Assembly: GCF_031323975.1 (NCBI RefSeq)
Contig: NZ_JAVIWS010000001.1
Span: 558,001 to 622,000, forward strand
DNA length: 64,000 nt
Source: Escherichia ruysiae
GTDB lineage: Bacteria; Pseudomonadota; Gammaproteobacteria; Enterobacterales; Enterobacteriaceae
Reading direction: 5' to 3'
The position numbers were made by a program, and so were the translations under genes. The notes beneath the pieces were generated by a model that saw only the letters and a program-made list of their open reading frames with translations, was not told where the DNA came from and did not search any database. This document shows, in pieces, positions 53,424 to 63,040 of this stretch. Each line of letters starts with the position of its first letter. The first letter of the stretch is position 1.

Positions 53424-54332
53424 TTAACGATCTTTCGGGTCGAGGGCATCACGCAAGCCATCGCCGATAAAGTTGAAACAAAACAGCGTCACCACAAGGA
53501 ATCCCGCAGGGAACAGCAGTAACCACGGAGAGACTTCCATCGAGTTCGCGCCATCGCTCAGCAATGCGCCCCAGCTGCTTAACGGCTCTTGTGTACCCAG
53601 CCCCAGGAAGCTTAAAAAGGATTCAAAGAGGATCATGCTGGGCACCAGTAGCGATGCATAGACCACTACAACACCAAGCACATTCGGCACAATGTGGCGA
53701 ATAACAATGCCCGGCGTAGATACACCGCCAACTTGTGCCGCCTCAATAAACTCTTTGCGCTTCAGACTCAGGGTTTGCCCACGCACAATACGCGCCATAT
53801 CCAGCCAGGAAACCATGCCAATCGCTACAAAAATCAGCAAAATGTTTTGACCGAAAAAGGTCACCAGCAAAATGACGAAGAACATGAATGGGAAGGAGTT
53901 GAGGATTTCCAGCAGACGCATCATTACCGAATCCACTTTGCCGCCAAGATAACCAGAAAGCGAACCATAAAGTGTCCCCACAACCACTGCGACCAGTGCC
54001 GCAGCAACCCCGACCATGAGTGAGATACGTCCACCAATAGCAACGCGTACCAGCAAGTCGCGGCCAGATGAGTCAGTACCAAAGTAGTGACCGGATTCCA
54101 TATCCGGGGCGCTGGACATCATCGCCCAGTCGGTATCGTCATAGGCAAACTGCGAAAGCATTGGTGCCAGGATAACAAATAACGCGATCAGTACCAGCAC
54201 TATCAGACTGGCGACCGCCGCACGGTTATGCATAAAACGTCGACGTGCGTCCTGCCACAAGCTGCGCCCTTCGACCTCCAGCTTCTCACTGAAATTTTCC
54301 AGCGTCTCGCTGTTTTTCTTACTTAACATCAT
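53424..54332 (-). CDS. oppC: OppC, oligopeptide ABC transporter permease
   Basis: 302 residues. A long cytoplasmic N-terminus (residues 1-38), then six helices. It has the C-type permease signature GTDSSGRDLLVRV near 89-101 and an EAA loop (AAQVGGVSTPGIVIRHIVP) near 197-215. Forms the membrane pore with OppB. It begins 14 nt after the oppB stop. Confidence 0.97.
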   Translation of the reverse strand: MMLSKKNSETLENFSEKLEVEGRSLWQDARRRFMHNRAAVASLIVLVLIALFVILAPMLSQFAYDDTDWAMMSSAPDMESGHYFGTDSSGRDLLVRVAIGGRISLMVGVAAALVAVVVGTLYGSLSGYLGGKVDSVMMRLLEILNSFPFMFFVILLVTFFGQNILLIFVAIGMVSWLDMARIVRGQTLSLKRKEFIEAAQVGGVSTPGIVIRHIVPNVLGVVVVYASLLVPSMILFESFLSFLGLGTQEPLSSWGALLSDGANSMEVSPWLLLFPAGFLVVTLFCFNFIGDGLRDALDPKDR

Positions 54333-54346
54333 CGCGAGCTCCAGTA

Positions 54347-55267
54347 TCAGTAACGGATTTTCGGGTCGATAACCGCATATAGCACATCGACAATGGCATT
54401 AAACAAAATGGTTAATGCACCAACCAGAATGGTCAGGCTTAACACCAATGAATAGTCACGGTTCAATGCGCCATTAACGAACAATTGCCCGATCCCCGGC
54501 AAACCATAAATGGTTTCGATGACCATAGAACCGGTAATAATGCCGACAAATGCGGGTCCCATATAGGAGAGCACGGGTAGCAGAGCAGGTTTTAATGCGT
54601 GGCGAAGGATGATCCTGCGCATAGGTAAACCTTTCGCGCGGGCAGTACGAATAAAGTTGGAATGCAAAACTTCAATCATCGAACCACGGGTAATACGCGC
54701 AATACTGGCGATATAGGCGAGAGACAATGCCACCATCGGCAATATCATGAATTTCAGCGCCCCGCCATTCCAGCCACCGCCTGGTAGCCAATGCAAAATG
54801 ATCGCAAATATCATGACTAATAATGGCGCAACCACAAAACTGGGGATAACCACCCCGGTCATTGCCAGCCCCATCACGGTATAGTCCCATTTGGTGTTTT
54901 GTTTTAATGCGGCAATAACGCCAGCACTAACACCCAGCACTACTGCAAGTATAAACGCGGCTGCCCCCAATTTTGCAGAAACAGGAAAACTGGATGCTAC
55001 CAGGTCATTGACCGAATAATCTTTATATTTAAAAGACGGACCGAAATCGCCATGCGCCAGTTGTTTCAGGTAGCTGAAATACTGTGTCATGATCGGATCA
55101 TTAAGATGATATTTCGCTTCGATATTGGCCATCACTTCTGGCGGTAACGTCCGTTCACCAGTGAACGGACTTCCTGGCGCCAGACGCATCATAAAGAACG
55201 AAATAGTAATCAGAATAAATAGCGTCGGAATCGCTTCCAGACAGCGACGTAGAATAAATTTTAACAT
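54347..55267 (-). CDS. oppB: OppB, oligopeptide ABC transporter permease
   Basis: 306 residues, six helices, first at 10-28 (AIPTLFILITISFFMMRLA). It has the EAA-loop region TARAKGLPMRRIILRHALKP near 208-227. Partner of OppC. An 84-nt gap with a hairpin separates it from oppA, in keeping with the much higher production of the binding protein. Confidence 0.97.
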   Translation of the reverse strand: MLKFILRRCLEAIPTLFILITISFFMMRLAPGSPFTGERTLPPEVMANIEAKYHLNDPIMTQYFSYLKQLAHGDFGPSFKYKDYSVNDLVASSFPVSAKLGAAAFILAVVLGVSAGVIAALKQNTKWDYTVMGLAMTGVVIPSFVVAPLLVMIFAIILHWLPGGGWNGGALKFMILPMVALSLAYIASIARITRGSMIEVLHSNFIRTARAKGLPMRRIILRHALKPALLPVLSYMGPAFVGIITGSMVIETIYGLPGIGQLFVNGALNRDYSLVLSLTILVGALTILFNAIVDVLYAVIDPKIRY

Positions 55268-55318
55268 TGCCGTACCTTCTGGCCAGTGCCTTCTATAATG
55301 CGATAAAAATCAGACACC

Positions 55319-55342
55319 GTGGAGCAAGTTCCCCTGCCCCAC
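55319..55342 (-). promoter_or_regulatory. Hairpin in the oppA-oppB gap
   Basis: On the minus strand GTGGGGC and GCTCCAC pair (one G-U) around a 10-nt loop, followed by a short T-tract further on. It may protect the oppA mRNA 3' end or partly terminate transcription before oppB. Confidence 0.5.
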
Positions 55343-55351
55343 GTATTGCCA

Positions 55352-56983
55352 TTAGTGCTTCACAATGTACATATTTCTGGTGTAGGTATTATCCAGCGGA
55401 TCTTTGCCGGTATACCCCCCAACCCACGGTTTCACCAGACGCGCGTTCACATAGTAATAAACCGGAACAATGGCCGAATCTTTATCCAGCTGCTGTTCTG
55501 CTTTGGTGTACAGCGCAGTGCGTTGCGCCTCGTCAGTCGCTTTCAGCGTTTCCGCCATAATGCTGTCAAAGGCCGGGCTCTTATAATGCGCGGTATTCAT
55601 CGAACTGTTCGACAGCATGGTGTTCAGGAAGGATGTTGGTTCGTTATAGTCAGCACACCAGCCTGCACGAGCCACATCAAAAGTTCCCTGGTGACGGGTA
55701 TCGAGGAAGGTTTTCCACTCCTGGTTAACCAGTTTGACGTTTACACCAATGTTTTTCTTCCACAGTGAAGAGGCGGCAATCGCCAGCTTTTTATGCAGAT
55801 CGGACGTGTTATATAGCAGGTTAATGGTCAACGGTTTGTCTGCGGTATAGCCCGCTTCAGCCAGCAGCTTTTTCGCTTCTTCGTTACGTTTTTCCTGGCT
55901 CCAGCCAAACCATTCCGGTTGAGTTAATTTTGCACCATCTGTGTAAGGAGGAGTGTAACCATAGGCGGGCATATCGCCCTGTGCTTTCACTTTATTAACG
56001 ATGATATCGCGATCCATACCCAGTTTCAGTGCGGTACGCACACGCACGTCGTTGAATGGCGGTTTCTGATTGTTAATTTCGTAATAGTAGGTGCACAAAT
56101 ACGGATCGACGTGAACCTCGTCCGGGATCTCTTTTTTAAGCTTCTGGAACAGCTCGATCGGCATGTTGTTATAGGTCATATCGATTTCGCCGCTGCGATA
56201 GCGGTTAACATCGGTGACTTCAGAAGCAATCGGCAAATAGGTGACTTGGTTAATGACGGTTTTCGCGTTGTTCCAGTAGGTCGGGCTGCGCTCAAGAACG
56301 ATACGTTCGTTAACGACCCAATCTTTTAAGGTATAGGCACCGTTGGTGACAATATTTCCTGGCTGGGTCCATTTCTCGCCGAATTTCTCAATAGCGGCTT
56401 TTGGCACCGGAGAAGTCGATGGGTGAACCAGTAATTTATAGAAATACGGAACAGGCTCACTTAATGTGACTTCTAAAGTGTGGTCATCGACGGCTTTCAC
56501 GCCGAGATCGGTAATCGGTTTTTTCCCTTCGAGAATTTCATCAATACCGGCGATATGCCCATATTGTAGATAACTGGCATAGGGAGAAGCGGTGTTCGGA
56601 TCAACAGAACGTTGCCAACTGTATACAAAGTCCTGCGCAGTGACTGGCGTGCCGTCGGACCATTTCGCATCTTTACGCAGATGGAATGTCCAGACTTTGG
56701 CATCTTTATTATCCCAGGACTCCGCGACGCCAGGCGCCGGGTGACCATCGAGATCGCTGACCAGCAAGCCTTCAAACAGGTCGCGACTGATATTAGACTC
56801 CGGAACCCCTTCAATTTTGTGCGGATCTAATGACTGAACTTCAGAACCATTGTTACGCACCAGCGTTTGTTTTTCTGCAAGCTGAACACCAGCGGGTACA
56901 TCAGCCGCCAGCGCAACATTCCCTGCCATAAGCGCAGCCAGAACGCCTGCTGCTACTAAACTTCTCTTGGTGATGTTGGTCAT
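55352..56983 (-). CDS. oppA: OppA, periplasmic oligopeptide-binding protein
   Basis: 543 residues with signal peptide MTNITKRSLVAAGVLAALMA up to NVALA, then a large family-5 solute-binding domain (EVQSLDPHKIEGVPESNISR near 48-67). It binds peptides of two to five residues almost regardless of sequence. The Shine-Dalgarno GGGAG sits an unusually long 10 nt before the ATG. Known controls in E. coli are the small RNA GcvB, Lrp and polyamine-stimulated translation. Codon use is typical of abundant proteins. It has a leader of several hundred bases before ychE. Confidence 0.97.
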   Translation of the reverse strand: MTNITKRSLVAAGVLAALMAGNVALAADVPAGVQLAEKQTLVRNNGSEVQSLDPHKIEGVPESNISRDLFEGLLVSDLDGHPAPGVAESWDNKDAKVWTFHLRKDAKWSDGTPVTAQDFVYSWQRSVDPNTASPYASYLQYGHIAGIDEILEGKKPITDLGVKAVDDHTLEVTLSEPVPYFYKLLVHPSTSPVPKAAIEKFGEKWTQPGNIVTNGAYTLKDWVVNERIVLERSPTYWNNAKTVINQVTYLPIASEVTDVNRYRSGEIDMTYNNMPIELFQKLKKEIPDEVHVDPYLCTYYYEINNQKPPFNDVRVRTALKLGMDRDIIVNKVKAQGDMPAYGYTPPYTDGAKLTQPEWFGWSQEKRNEEAKKLLAEAGYTADKPLTINLLYNTSDLHKKLAIAASSLWKKNIGVNVKLVNQEWKTFLDTRHQGTFDVARAGWCADYNEPTSFLNTMLSNSSMNTAHYKSPAFDSIMAETLKATDEAQRTALYTKAEQQLDKDSAIVPVYYYVNARLVKPWVGGYTGKDPLDNTYTRNMYIVKH

Positions 56984-57680
56984 TGTTTTTGGACTCCCTC
57001 ATTATAATTACTGGCTTTAACCAGCATGTGTAATCCCGGGTTGGGACCCTGGACAGATTCGGAGACTTTCTGCTGCCAGGTTGATATATCGTTACGCTTT
57101 GCTATCACCGACTTTATTTATTCTGGCGATTCGAACGACCACCTTACGTCGGTTCCTACTGTGTCTCCCCTGTCGAGACACATTTACTATTTAATGCAGC
57201 AATTTTTATTGTTAATTATTCTCATTACCAAAAAAATCGCCTGACGGTTGGCCGGAAAGTATCAAATGCGCTTCTTGCCCGCCAATACATTTTGCAAAAT
57301 TGTTAAGCAATTCTCTTTTACTGACCGCGCCAATATCCAAAGACTTCATCAGACTTCCAATAAAACCATTTAAAAACAATAAGATAAAACCTCGTAAAGC
57401 AAGTCTGTTTTTTCTGGTTGCTGTCACGATAGAGAAATATACAATAACTTAACAAAAGGTCATTATTTAGCACATTCCTCTGCCAAATGCAGTGGAATTA
57501 CTAATATCATTTCAATTATTCTTCAGCAAGACCCAGGATTATGATGTCGCGAAAATAACATGATGAGGAGGATGGCGGGGTAAGGATATTCTTATAACTG
57601 GCTGTAATATGAGGAAAAATATTTATCTATTTCGTTTGCTTTTGATAACTGTGCTGGGCAAAAGTAAAAATAATGACGAA
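56984..57680 (-). other. Long oppA upstream region with an unassigned 71-codon frame
   Basis: About 700 bp between ychE and oppA, AT-rich. It holds one open frame on the minus strand, 57427 down to 57212, with start GTG and an in-frame stop about eight codons upstream. The product begins with a basic segment, then a hydrophobic segment LRGFILLFLNGFIGSL. I recognise no family with confidence. It could be chance or a degenerate gene. The region should also contain the oppA promoter and leader. Confidence 0.35.
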
Positions 57681-57681
57681 A

Positions 57682-57705
57682 AAACGGAGCACCATGGCTC
57701 CGTTT
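57682..57705 (-). terminator. ychE terminator
   Basis: AAACGGAGC and GCTCCGTTT form a 9-bp stem with a 6-nt loop. The minus strand continues in a run of T, 14 nt after the ychE stop. Confidence 0.85.
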
Positions 57706-57718
57706 CGTATGAAAGAAA

Positions 57719-58366
57719 TTAATTGAGCAGACCAGGGAAAATCCCTTTGATTCCATTAACAATAAATTCAATCCCTAATGCCATCAGCAGCAACCCCATA
57801 ATACGAGTAATCACGTTTATACCGGTCTGGCGCAGAACTCGCACCAGCCAGGGTGCCATGCGGAATAAGCCCCAGCAACATAAAGCAAACAATGCAATTG
57901 CCACAAAAAAGCCGAACAGATAACCAATGCTGTGATAACGCGTTCCCCAAACGATAGTTGAACTGATCGCCCCTGGTCCTGCCATCAAAGGCAATGCGAG
58001 CGGTACAACGCCGATGCTTTCTCGAATTGCGGTTTCTGATTTCTCTTGTTTGTTCTGTTTATCCTCACCAAGCTTACCGCTGATCATCGACATCGCAATT
58101 GTAACCACCAGTATGCCGCCCGCGATGCGGAACGAATCAATCGATATTCCAAAAAGTTGCAGAATCGTGTCGCCGAGAAAAAGCGAGATCCACAAGATAA
58201 TCGCTACCGACAGGTTGGCAGTCAGATTTGTTTTGTTTCTCGCTGCCGCAGTCTGATAGCTGGTCATACTGATGAACACGGGGATAATCCCAACCGGGTT
58301 AACCAGCGCAAATAACCCGATGAAAAATTTAAAGTAAACGGGAAAATCAAAGAGTGTCTGAATCAC
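57719..58366 (-). CDS. ychE: YchE, MarC-family inner-membrane protein
   Basis: 215 residues with six hydrophobic helices (FFIGLFALVNPVGIIPVFIS near 14-33 is the family signature with its conserved N-P-x-G). UPF0056/MarC family. Transport is suspected but no substrate is established, and MarC itself was shown not to be a multidrug-resistance protein. It lies between opp and adhE on the minus strand, divergent from adhE. Confidence 0.93.
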   Translation of the reverse strand: MIQTLFDFPVYFKFFIGLFALVNPVGIIPVFISMTSYQTAAARNKTNLTANLSVAIILWISLFLGDTILQLFGISIDSFRIAGGILVVTIAMSMISGKLGEDKQNKQEKSETAIRESIGVVPLALPLMAGPGAISSTIVWGTRYHSIGYLFGFFVAIALFALCCWGLFRMAPWLVRVLRQTGINVITRIMGLLLMALGIEFIVNGIKGIFPGLLN

Positions 58367-58580
58367 GGTTAGCTCCGAAGCAAAAGCCGGATAATGTTAG
58401 CCATAAGCAAAGGTAAAAAAATACGCGCTGACAATACGCCTTTTGGCAGCATTTTTCACCTCCTAACCGCTTAAAATTACTATCATTCATTATTGTTATC
58501 TAGTCGTGCAAAACATGCTAATGTAGCCAACAATAAATACTACAATTTATTAACTATTAGCTTTTATAGCTAAAAGCGGA

Positions 58581-58596
58581 GCTGAAAGGTGTCAGC
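58581..58596. promoter_or_regulatory. Cra-like site upstream of adhE
   Basis: GCTGAAAGGTGTCAGC is a near-perfect inverted repeat resembling the Cra (FruR) operator TGAAACGTTTCA. E. coli adhE is reported to be repressed by Cra. Confidence 0.55.
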
Positions 58597-58607
58597 TTTG
58601 CGGAATT

Positions 58608-58621
58608 TTGATCTAGATCAC
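58608..58621. promoter_or_regulatory. CRP/FNR-like palindrome upstream of adhE
   Basis: TTGATCTAGATCAC contains the perfect palindrome TGATCTAGATCA, fitting an FNR or CRP half-site pair. It lies 225 bp before the adhE start, where the long adhE leader transcript begins or is controlled. Confidence 0.5.
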
Positions 58622-58845
58622 GTAATCAGTACCCAGAAGTGAGTAATCTTGCTTACGCCACCTGGAAGTGACGCATTAGAGATTAGTCTCTCTAATGTTT
58701 AAACTCTTTTAGTAAATCACAGTGAGTGTGAGCGCGAGTAAGCTTTTGATTTTCATAGGTTAAGCAAATCATCACCACACTGACTATACTCTCGTATTCG
58801 AGCAGATGATTTACTAAAAAAGTTTAACATTATCAGGAGAGCATT

Positions 58846-61518
58846 ATGGCTGTTACTAATGTCGCTGAACTTAACGCACTCGTAGAGCGTGTAAAAAAAG
58901 CCCAGCGTGAATATGCCAGTTTCACTCAAGAGCAAGTTGATAAAATCTTCCGCGCCGCCGCTCTGGCTGCCGCAGATGCTCGAATCCCACTCGCGAAAAT
59001 GGCCGTTGCCGAATCCGGCATGGGTATCGTCGAAGATAAAGTAATTAAAAACCACTTTGCTTCTGAATATATCTACAACGCCTATAAAGATGAAAAAACC
59101 TGTGGTGTTCTGTCTGAAGACGACACTTTCGGTACTATCACTATCGCTGAACCAATCGGTATTATCTGCGGTATCGTTCCAACGACTAACCCGACTTCAA
59201 CTGCAATCTTCAAATCGCTGATCAGCCTGAAGACCCGTAACGCTATTATCTTCTCTCCGCACCCGCGTGCAAAAGATGCAACTAACAAAGCTGCTGATAT
59301 CGTTCTGCAGGCTGCTATCGCTGCTGGTGCACCGAAAGATCTGATTGGCTGGATCGATCAACCTTCTGTTGAACTGTCCAACGCGCTGATGCACCATCCT
59401 GATATTAACCTGATCCTCGCGACTGGTGGTCCGGGCATGGTTAAAGCAGCATACAGCTCCGGTAAACCGGCAATCGGTGTAGGTGCTGGTAACACTCCGG
59501 TTGTTATCGATGAAACCGCAGATATCAAACGTGCAGTTGCATCCGTACTGATGTCCAAAACCTTCGACAACGGCGTAATCTGTGCTTCTGAACAATCTGT
59601 TGTTGTTGTTGACTCTGTTTATGACGCTGTACGTGAACGTTTCGCTACCCACGGCGGTTACATGCTGCAGGGTAAAGAGCTGAAAGCCGTTCAGGACGTT
59701 ATCCTGAAAAACGGCGCACTGAACGCAGCTATCGTTGGTCAACCGGCTTATAAAATTGCTGAACTGGCGGGCTTCTCTGTACCAGAAAACACTAAGATTC
59801 TGATTGGTGAAGTGACCGTTGTTGATGAAAGCGAACCGTTCGCACATGAAAAACTGTCCCCGACGCTGGCAATGTACCGTGCAAAAGATTTCGAAGACGC
59901 GGTAGAGAAAGCAGAGAAACTGGTTGCCATGGGCGGTATCGGTCATACCTCTTGCCTGTACACCGACCAGGATAACCAACCGGCACGCGTTGCCTACTTC
60001 GGTCAGAAAATGAAAACTGCCCGTATCCTGATCAACACCCCGGCTTCTCAGGGTGGTATCGGTGACCTGTATAACTTCAAACTCGCACCGTCCCTGACTC
60101 TGGGTTGTGGTTCCTGGGGTGGTAACTCCATCTCTGAAAACGTTGGTCCGAAACACTTGATCAACAAGAAAACCGTTGCTAAGCGAGCTGAAAACATGTT
60201 GTGGCACAAACTTCCGAAATCTATCTACTTCCGCCGTGGCTCACTGCCAATCGCGCTGGATGAAGTGATTACTGATGGCCACAAACGTGCGCTCATCGTG
60301 ACTGACCGCTTCCTGTTCAACAACGGTTATGCCGACCAGATTACTTCTGTACTGAAAGCTGCCGGCGTTGAAACTGAAGTCTTCTTTGAAGTTGAAGCTG
60401 ACCCGACACTGAGCATCGTTCGTAAAGGTGCAGAACTGGCAAACTCCTTCAAGCCAGACGTGATCATCGCGCTGGGTGGTGGTTCCCCGATGGACGCCGC
60501 GAAAATCATGTGGGTTATGTACGAGCATCCGGAAACCCACTTTGAAGAACTGGCGCTGCGCTTTATGGATATCCGTAAACGTATCTACAAGTTCCCGAAA
60601 ATGGGCGTGAAAGCGAAAATGATCGCCGTCACCACCACTTCCGGTACGGGTTCTGAAGTGACTCCGTTTGCGGTTGTAACCGACGATGCAACAGGTCAGA
60701 AATATCCGCTGGCAGACTATGCACTGACCCCGGATATGGCGATTGTTGACGCCAACCTGGTTATGGATATGCCGAAGTCCCTGTGTGCTTTCGGTGGTCT
60801 GGACGCAGTCACTCACGCCATGGAAGCTTATGTTTCTGTACTGGCATCTGAGTTCTCTGATGGTCAGGCTCTGCAGGCGCTGAAACTGCTCAAAGAATAT
60901 CTGCCAGCGTCTTACCACGAAGGGGCTAAAAACCCGGTAGCGCGTGAACGTGTTCACAGTGCAGCTACTATCGCCGGTATCGCGTTTGCGAACGCCTTCC
61001 TGGGTGTATGTCACTCAATGGCGCACAAACTGGGCTCCCAGTTCCATATTCCGCACGGTCTGGCCAACGCCCTGCTGATTTGTAACGTTATCCGCTACAA
61101 CGCGAATGACAACCCGACCAAGCAGACTGCATTCAGCCAGTACGATCGTCCACAGGCTCGTCGTCGTTATGCTGAAATCGCAGACCATCTGGGTCTGAGC
61201 GCACCGGGTGACCGTACTGCTGCGAAGATCGAGAAACTGCTGGCATGGCTGGAAACGCTGAAAGCAGAACTGGGTATTCCGAAATCTATCCGTGAGGCTG
61301 GCGTTCAGGAAGCTGACTTCCTGGCGAACGTAGATAAACTGTCTGAAGATGCATTCGATGACCAGTGCACCGGCGCTAACCCGCGTTACCCGCTGATCTC
61401 CGAGCTGAAACAGATTCTGCTGGATACCTACTATGGTCGTGATTACGTAGAAGGAGCACCAGCAGCAAAGGAAGCAGCTCCAGCTAAAGCAGAGAAAAAA
61501 GCGAAGAAATCCGCTTAA
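58846..61518 (+). CDS. adhE: AdhE, bifunctional acetaldehyde-CoA/alcohol dehydrogenase
   Basis: 890 residues. N-terminal acylating aldehyde dehydrogenase (about 1-440) with catalytic C246 in [12 protein letters not shown]-terminal iron-dependent alcohol dehydrogenase (about 450-870) with [10 protein letters not shown] near 545 and the metal histidines in [14 protein letters not shown] near 718-731. Basic Ala-Lys tail. It reduces acetyl-CoA to ethanol in fermentation and assembles into filaments (spirosomes). Codon use is highly biased. It has a strong AGGAGAGC ribosome-binding site after a long structured leader. Confidence 0.98.
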   Translation: MAVTNVAELNALVERVKKAQREYASFTQEQVDKIFRAAALAAADARIPLAKMAVAESGMGIVEDKVIKNHFASEYIYNAYKDEKTCGVLSEDDTFGTITIAEPIGIICGIVPTTNPTSTAIFKSLISLKTRNAIIFSPHPRAKDATNKAADIVLQAAIAAGAPKDLIGWIDQPSVELSNALMHHPDINLILATGGPGMVKAAYSSGKPAIGVGAGNTPVVIDETADIKRAVASVLMSKTFDNGVICASEQSVVVVDSVYDAVRERFATHGGYMLQGKELKAVQDVILKNGALNAAIVGQPAYKIAELAGFSVPENTKILIGEVTVVDESEPFAHEKLSPTLAMYRAKDFEDAVEKAEKLVAMGGIGHTSCLYTDQDNQPARVAYFGQKMKTARILINTPASQGGIGDLYNFKLAPSLTLGCGSWGGNSISENVGPKHLINKKTVAKRAENMLWHKLPKSIYFRRGSLPIALDEVITDGHKRALIVTDRFLFNNGYADQITSVLKAAGVETEVFFEVEADPTLSIVRKGAELANSFKPDVIIALGGGSPMDAAKIMWVMYEHPETHFEELALRFMDIRKRIYKFPKMGVKAKMIAVTTTSGTGSEVTPFAVVTDDATGQKYPLADYALTPDMAIVDANLVMDMPKSLCAFGGLDAVTHAMEAYVSVLASEFSDGQALQALKLLKEYLPASYHEGAKNPVARERVHSAATIAGIAFANAFLGVCHSMAHKLGSQFHIPHGLANALLICNVIRYNANDNPTKQTAFSQYDRPQARRRYAEIADHLGLSAPGDRTAAKIEKLLAWLETLKAELGIPKSIREAGVQEADFLANVDKLSEDAFDDQCTGANPRYPLISELKQILLDTYYGRDYVEGAPAAKEAAPAKAEKKAKKSA

Positions 61519-61541
61519 TCAGTAACTCTGTACATCCTCAT

Positions 61542-61567
61542 AAACGGTCCCTTTTGGGGCCGTTTTT
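61542..61567 (+). terminator. adhE terminator
   Basis: AAACGGTCCC and GGGGCCGTTT (one G-U pair) around a TTTT loop, continuing in a run of T, 24 nt after the adhE stop. Confidence 0.88.
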
Positions 61568-61820
61568 TTGTTTTCGCTACACGCTATACAAAGCCAAATA
61601 ACCCAACTGCATTAGTATGCTCATATATACTGTTATCTAATGCGCACTAACCGCGATAACCTGAAAATGACTCAACATCGTAGATGACGAAGCACTAAAT
61701 CGTTCTGTTACGTTTTAGCGATGGTTAGGAGCAGAGAAAGAATTATGGTTCGGAAGAAGTTAGTAAAACGAACTGACAGGATAAAGGCCTCGATTCATCC
61801 TGTCAGTAAAGAAAATCTTA
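61568..61820. other. Gap between adhE and tdk, with a hairpin after tdk
   Basis: 253 bp with no supported gene. ACTGACAGGAT (61772-61782) and ATCCTGTCAGT (61797-61807) form a perfect 11-bp stem with a 14-nt loop; on the minus strand it is followed by TCGTTTTAC and may end tdk transcription. In K-12 this interval holds a transposase remnant (insZ); I see no such coding sequence here. Confidence 0.55.
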
Positions 61821-62438
61821 TTAATCGTGTTGATGTCTTTCTTGAATAGCCGTCAAAGAACCGACTTCTAACGCTTCTTTATAGTGTTTACGGCAAACCG
61901 AGACGTAACGCTCATTACCACCAATAACTACCTGTTCGCCTTCGTTATAAGGCCTACCCGCTTGATCAAGACGTAGCACCATGCTTGCTTTACGACCACA
62001 AAAGCAAATAGTTTTTAATTCGACCAGTTTGTCTGACCATGCCAGTAAGTATTGACTGCCGGTAAATAATTCACCGCGAAAATCTGTACGTAAGCCATAA
62101 CAAAGTACGGGTATATCGAGTTGATCGACAACCTCCGATAATTCATATACTTGTTGTCTGGTTAAAAACTGGCATTCATCAACCAGTACACAATGAATTG
62201 CCTGTTGTTCATGTTCCGCACGAATCTCATCAAATAATGATGAATTTTGGTTAAATAATTTTGCCGGAGATGACAAACCTATACGCGAGCTGACTTTCCC
62301 TGCCCCGAAACGATCGTCAATTTCCGCCGTATATACGACAGTCCGCATACCGCGTTCCTGGTAATTGTATGAAGATTGCAGCAATGCCGTAGACTTACCC
62401 GCGTTCATTGCGGAATAGTAGAAATATAGCTGTGCCAT
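61821..62438 (-). CDS. tdk: Thymidine kinase Tdk
   Basis: 205 residues from the ATG at 62438; the frame is open to 62561 but the added sequence is not part of the family. P-loop [10 protein letters not shown] near 8-17, Walker-B-like VLVDECQFL near 84-92 with the catalytic Glu, and a zinc site with cysteines in [10 protein letters not shown] and VCRKHY. It phosphorylates thymidine and deoxyuridine in pyrimidine salvage. Minus strand, divergent from hns. Confidence 0.97.
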   Translation of the reverse strand: MAQLYFYYSAMNAGKSTALLQSSYNYQERGMRTVVYTAEIDDRFGAGKVSSRIGLSSPAKLFNQNSSLFDEIRAEHEQQAIHCVLVDECQFLTRQQVYELSEVVDQLDIPVLCYGLRTDFRGELFTGSQYLLAWSDKLVELKTICFCGRKASMVLRLDQAGRPYNEGEQVVIGGNERYVSVCRKHYKEALEVGSLTAIQERHQHD

Positions 62439-62820
62439 CAGCCACAGGCCCTCAATGATATGAAATAAAGTTGGCTGAAGTTTATCATAATTCGCCAGTT
62501 TTACAGCGCAACAGTACACGCAGAAGAGCGTATATACATCATTCCTTAAGAAGGATGACATAATCCTTCAGAGCTATCATTGTGTCTGTATTGCTTGTTA
62601 TAACCGCGTAAATGACTCCAGGTAACTATTCACAATCTTTAACTTGTTGCACAAGTAATAACCCTCTGTTGACCTCCAGGATACGGCAATACGAAGTCCC
62701 TGCACTTATTGCGACTGTTCTTCTTTTCATCATTCTCTTAATAGCGGATTTTTTGTAAACATGACTAATACCGAAGAGTAAAAGACGTCAGCGCGTGTTA
62801 ATCCCTACATAAAATGTGAC

Positions 62821-62949
62821 ATGAATCAGGAAGTTTTAACCTTAGATGATGCGAAATCATCGGTACAAATAGGGCTATATGCCGCATCTTTTCTGGCTAA
62901 TTTTATGAAAAGATATTTATTGGCGGCACAAAATAAAGAACAATTTTGA
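62821..62949 (+). CDS. Possible 42-residue small protein upstream of hns
   Basis: An open frame ATG to TGA in the tdk-hns gap, starting [18 protein letters not shown] and continuing with an amphipathic part ([19 protein letters not shown]). There is no recognisable Shine-Dalgarno and I know of no homologue. It lies just before the hns promoter, on the same strand. It may be a chance frame in a regulatory region; listed only because the frame is intact. Confidence 0.2.
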   Translation: MNQEVLTLDDAKSSVQIGLYAASFLANFMKRYLLAAQNKEQF

Positions 62950-62969
62950 ATTCCTTACATTCCTGGCTA

Positions 62970-62998
62970 TTGCACAACTGAATTTAAGGCTCTATTAT
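62970..62998 (+). promoter_or_regulatory. hns promoter
   Basis: TTGCAC (62970-62975) and TATTAT (62993-62998) with a 17-bp spacer, 43 bp before the hns ATG. The CCAAT sequence in the leader (63014-63018) matches the reported CspA-responsive Y-box of E. coli hns. The AT-rich sequence further upstream fits the known curved, Fis- and H-NS-bound control region. Confidence 0.75.
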
Positions 62999-63040
62999 TA
63001 CCTCAACAAACCACCCCAATATAAGTTTGAGATTACTACA

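Larger units (their letters stand above)
58367..58845 (+). promoter_or_regulatory. adhE control region and long leader
   Basis: 479 bp with no supported gene on either strand. In E. coli adhE has two transcripts with leaders of roughly 190 and 290 nt. The longer one folds over the ribosome-binding site and needs RNase III cutting for translation. The sequence 58686-58840 contains complementary stretches such as TTTAGTAAATCA (58710-58721) and TGATTTACTAAA (58806-58817), which can close a large stem-loop just upstream of AGGAGAGC. Confidence 0.7.

Noticed and set aside
59197..60207. Open frame of 336 codons on the minus strand opposite adhE (and another at 60241-61014)
   Set aside because: adhE has extreme codon bias, which leaves few stops in one antisense frame. 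The translations are low in complexity and unlike real proteins.
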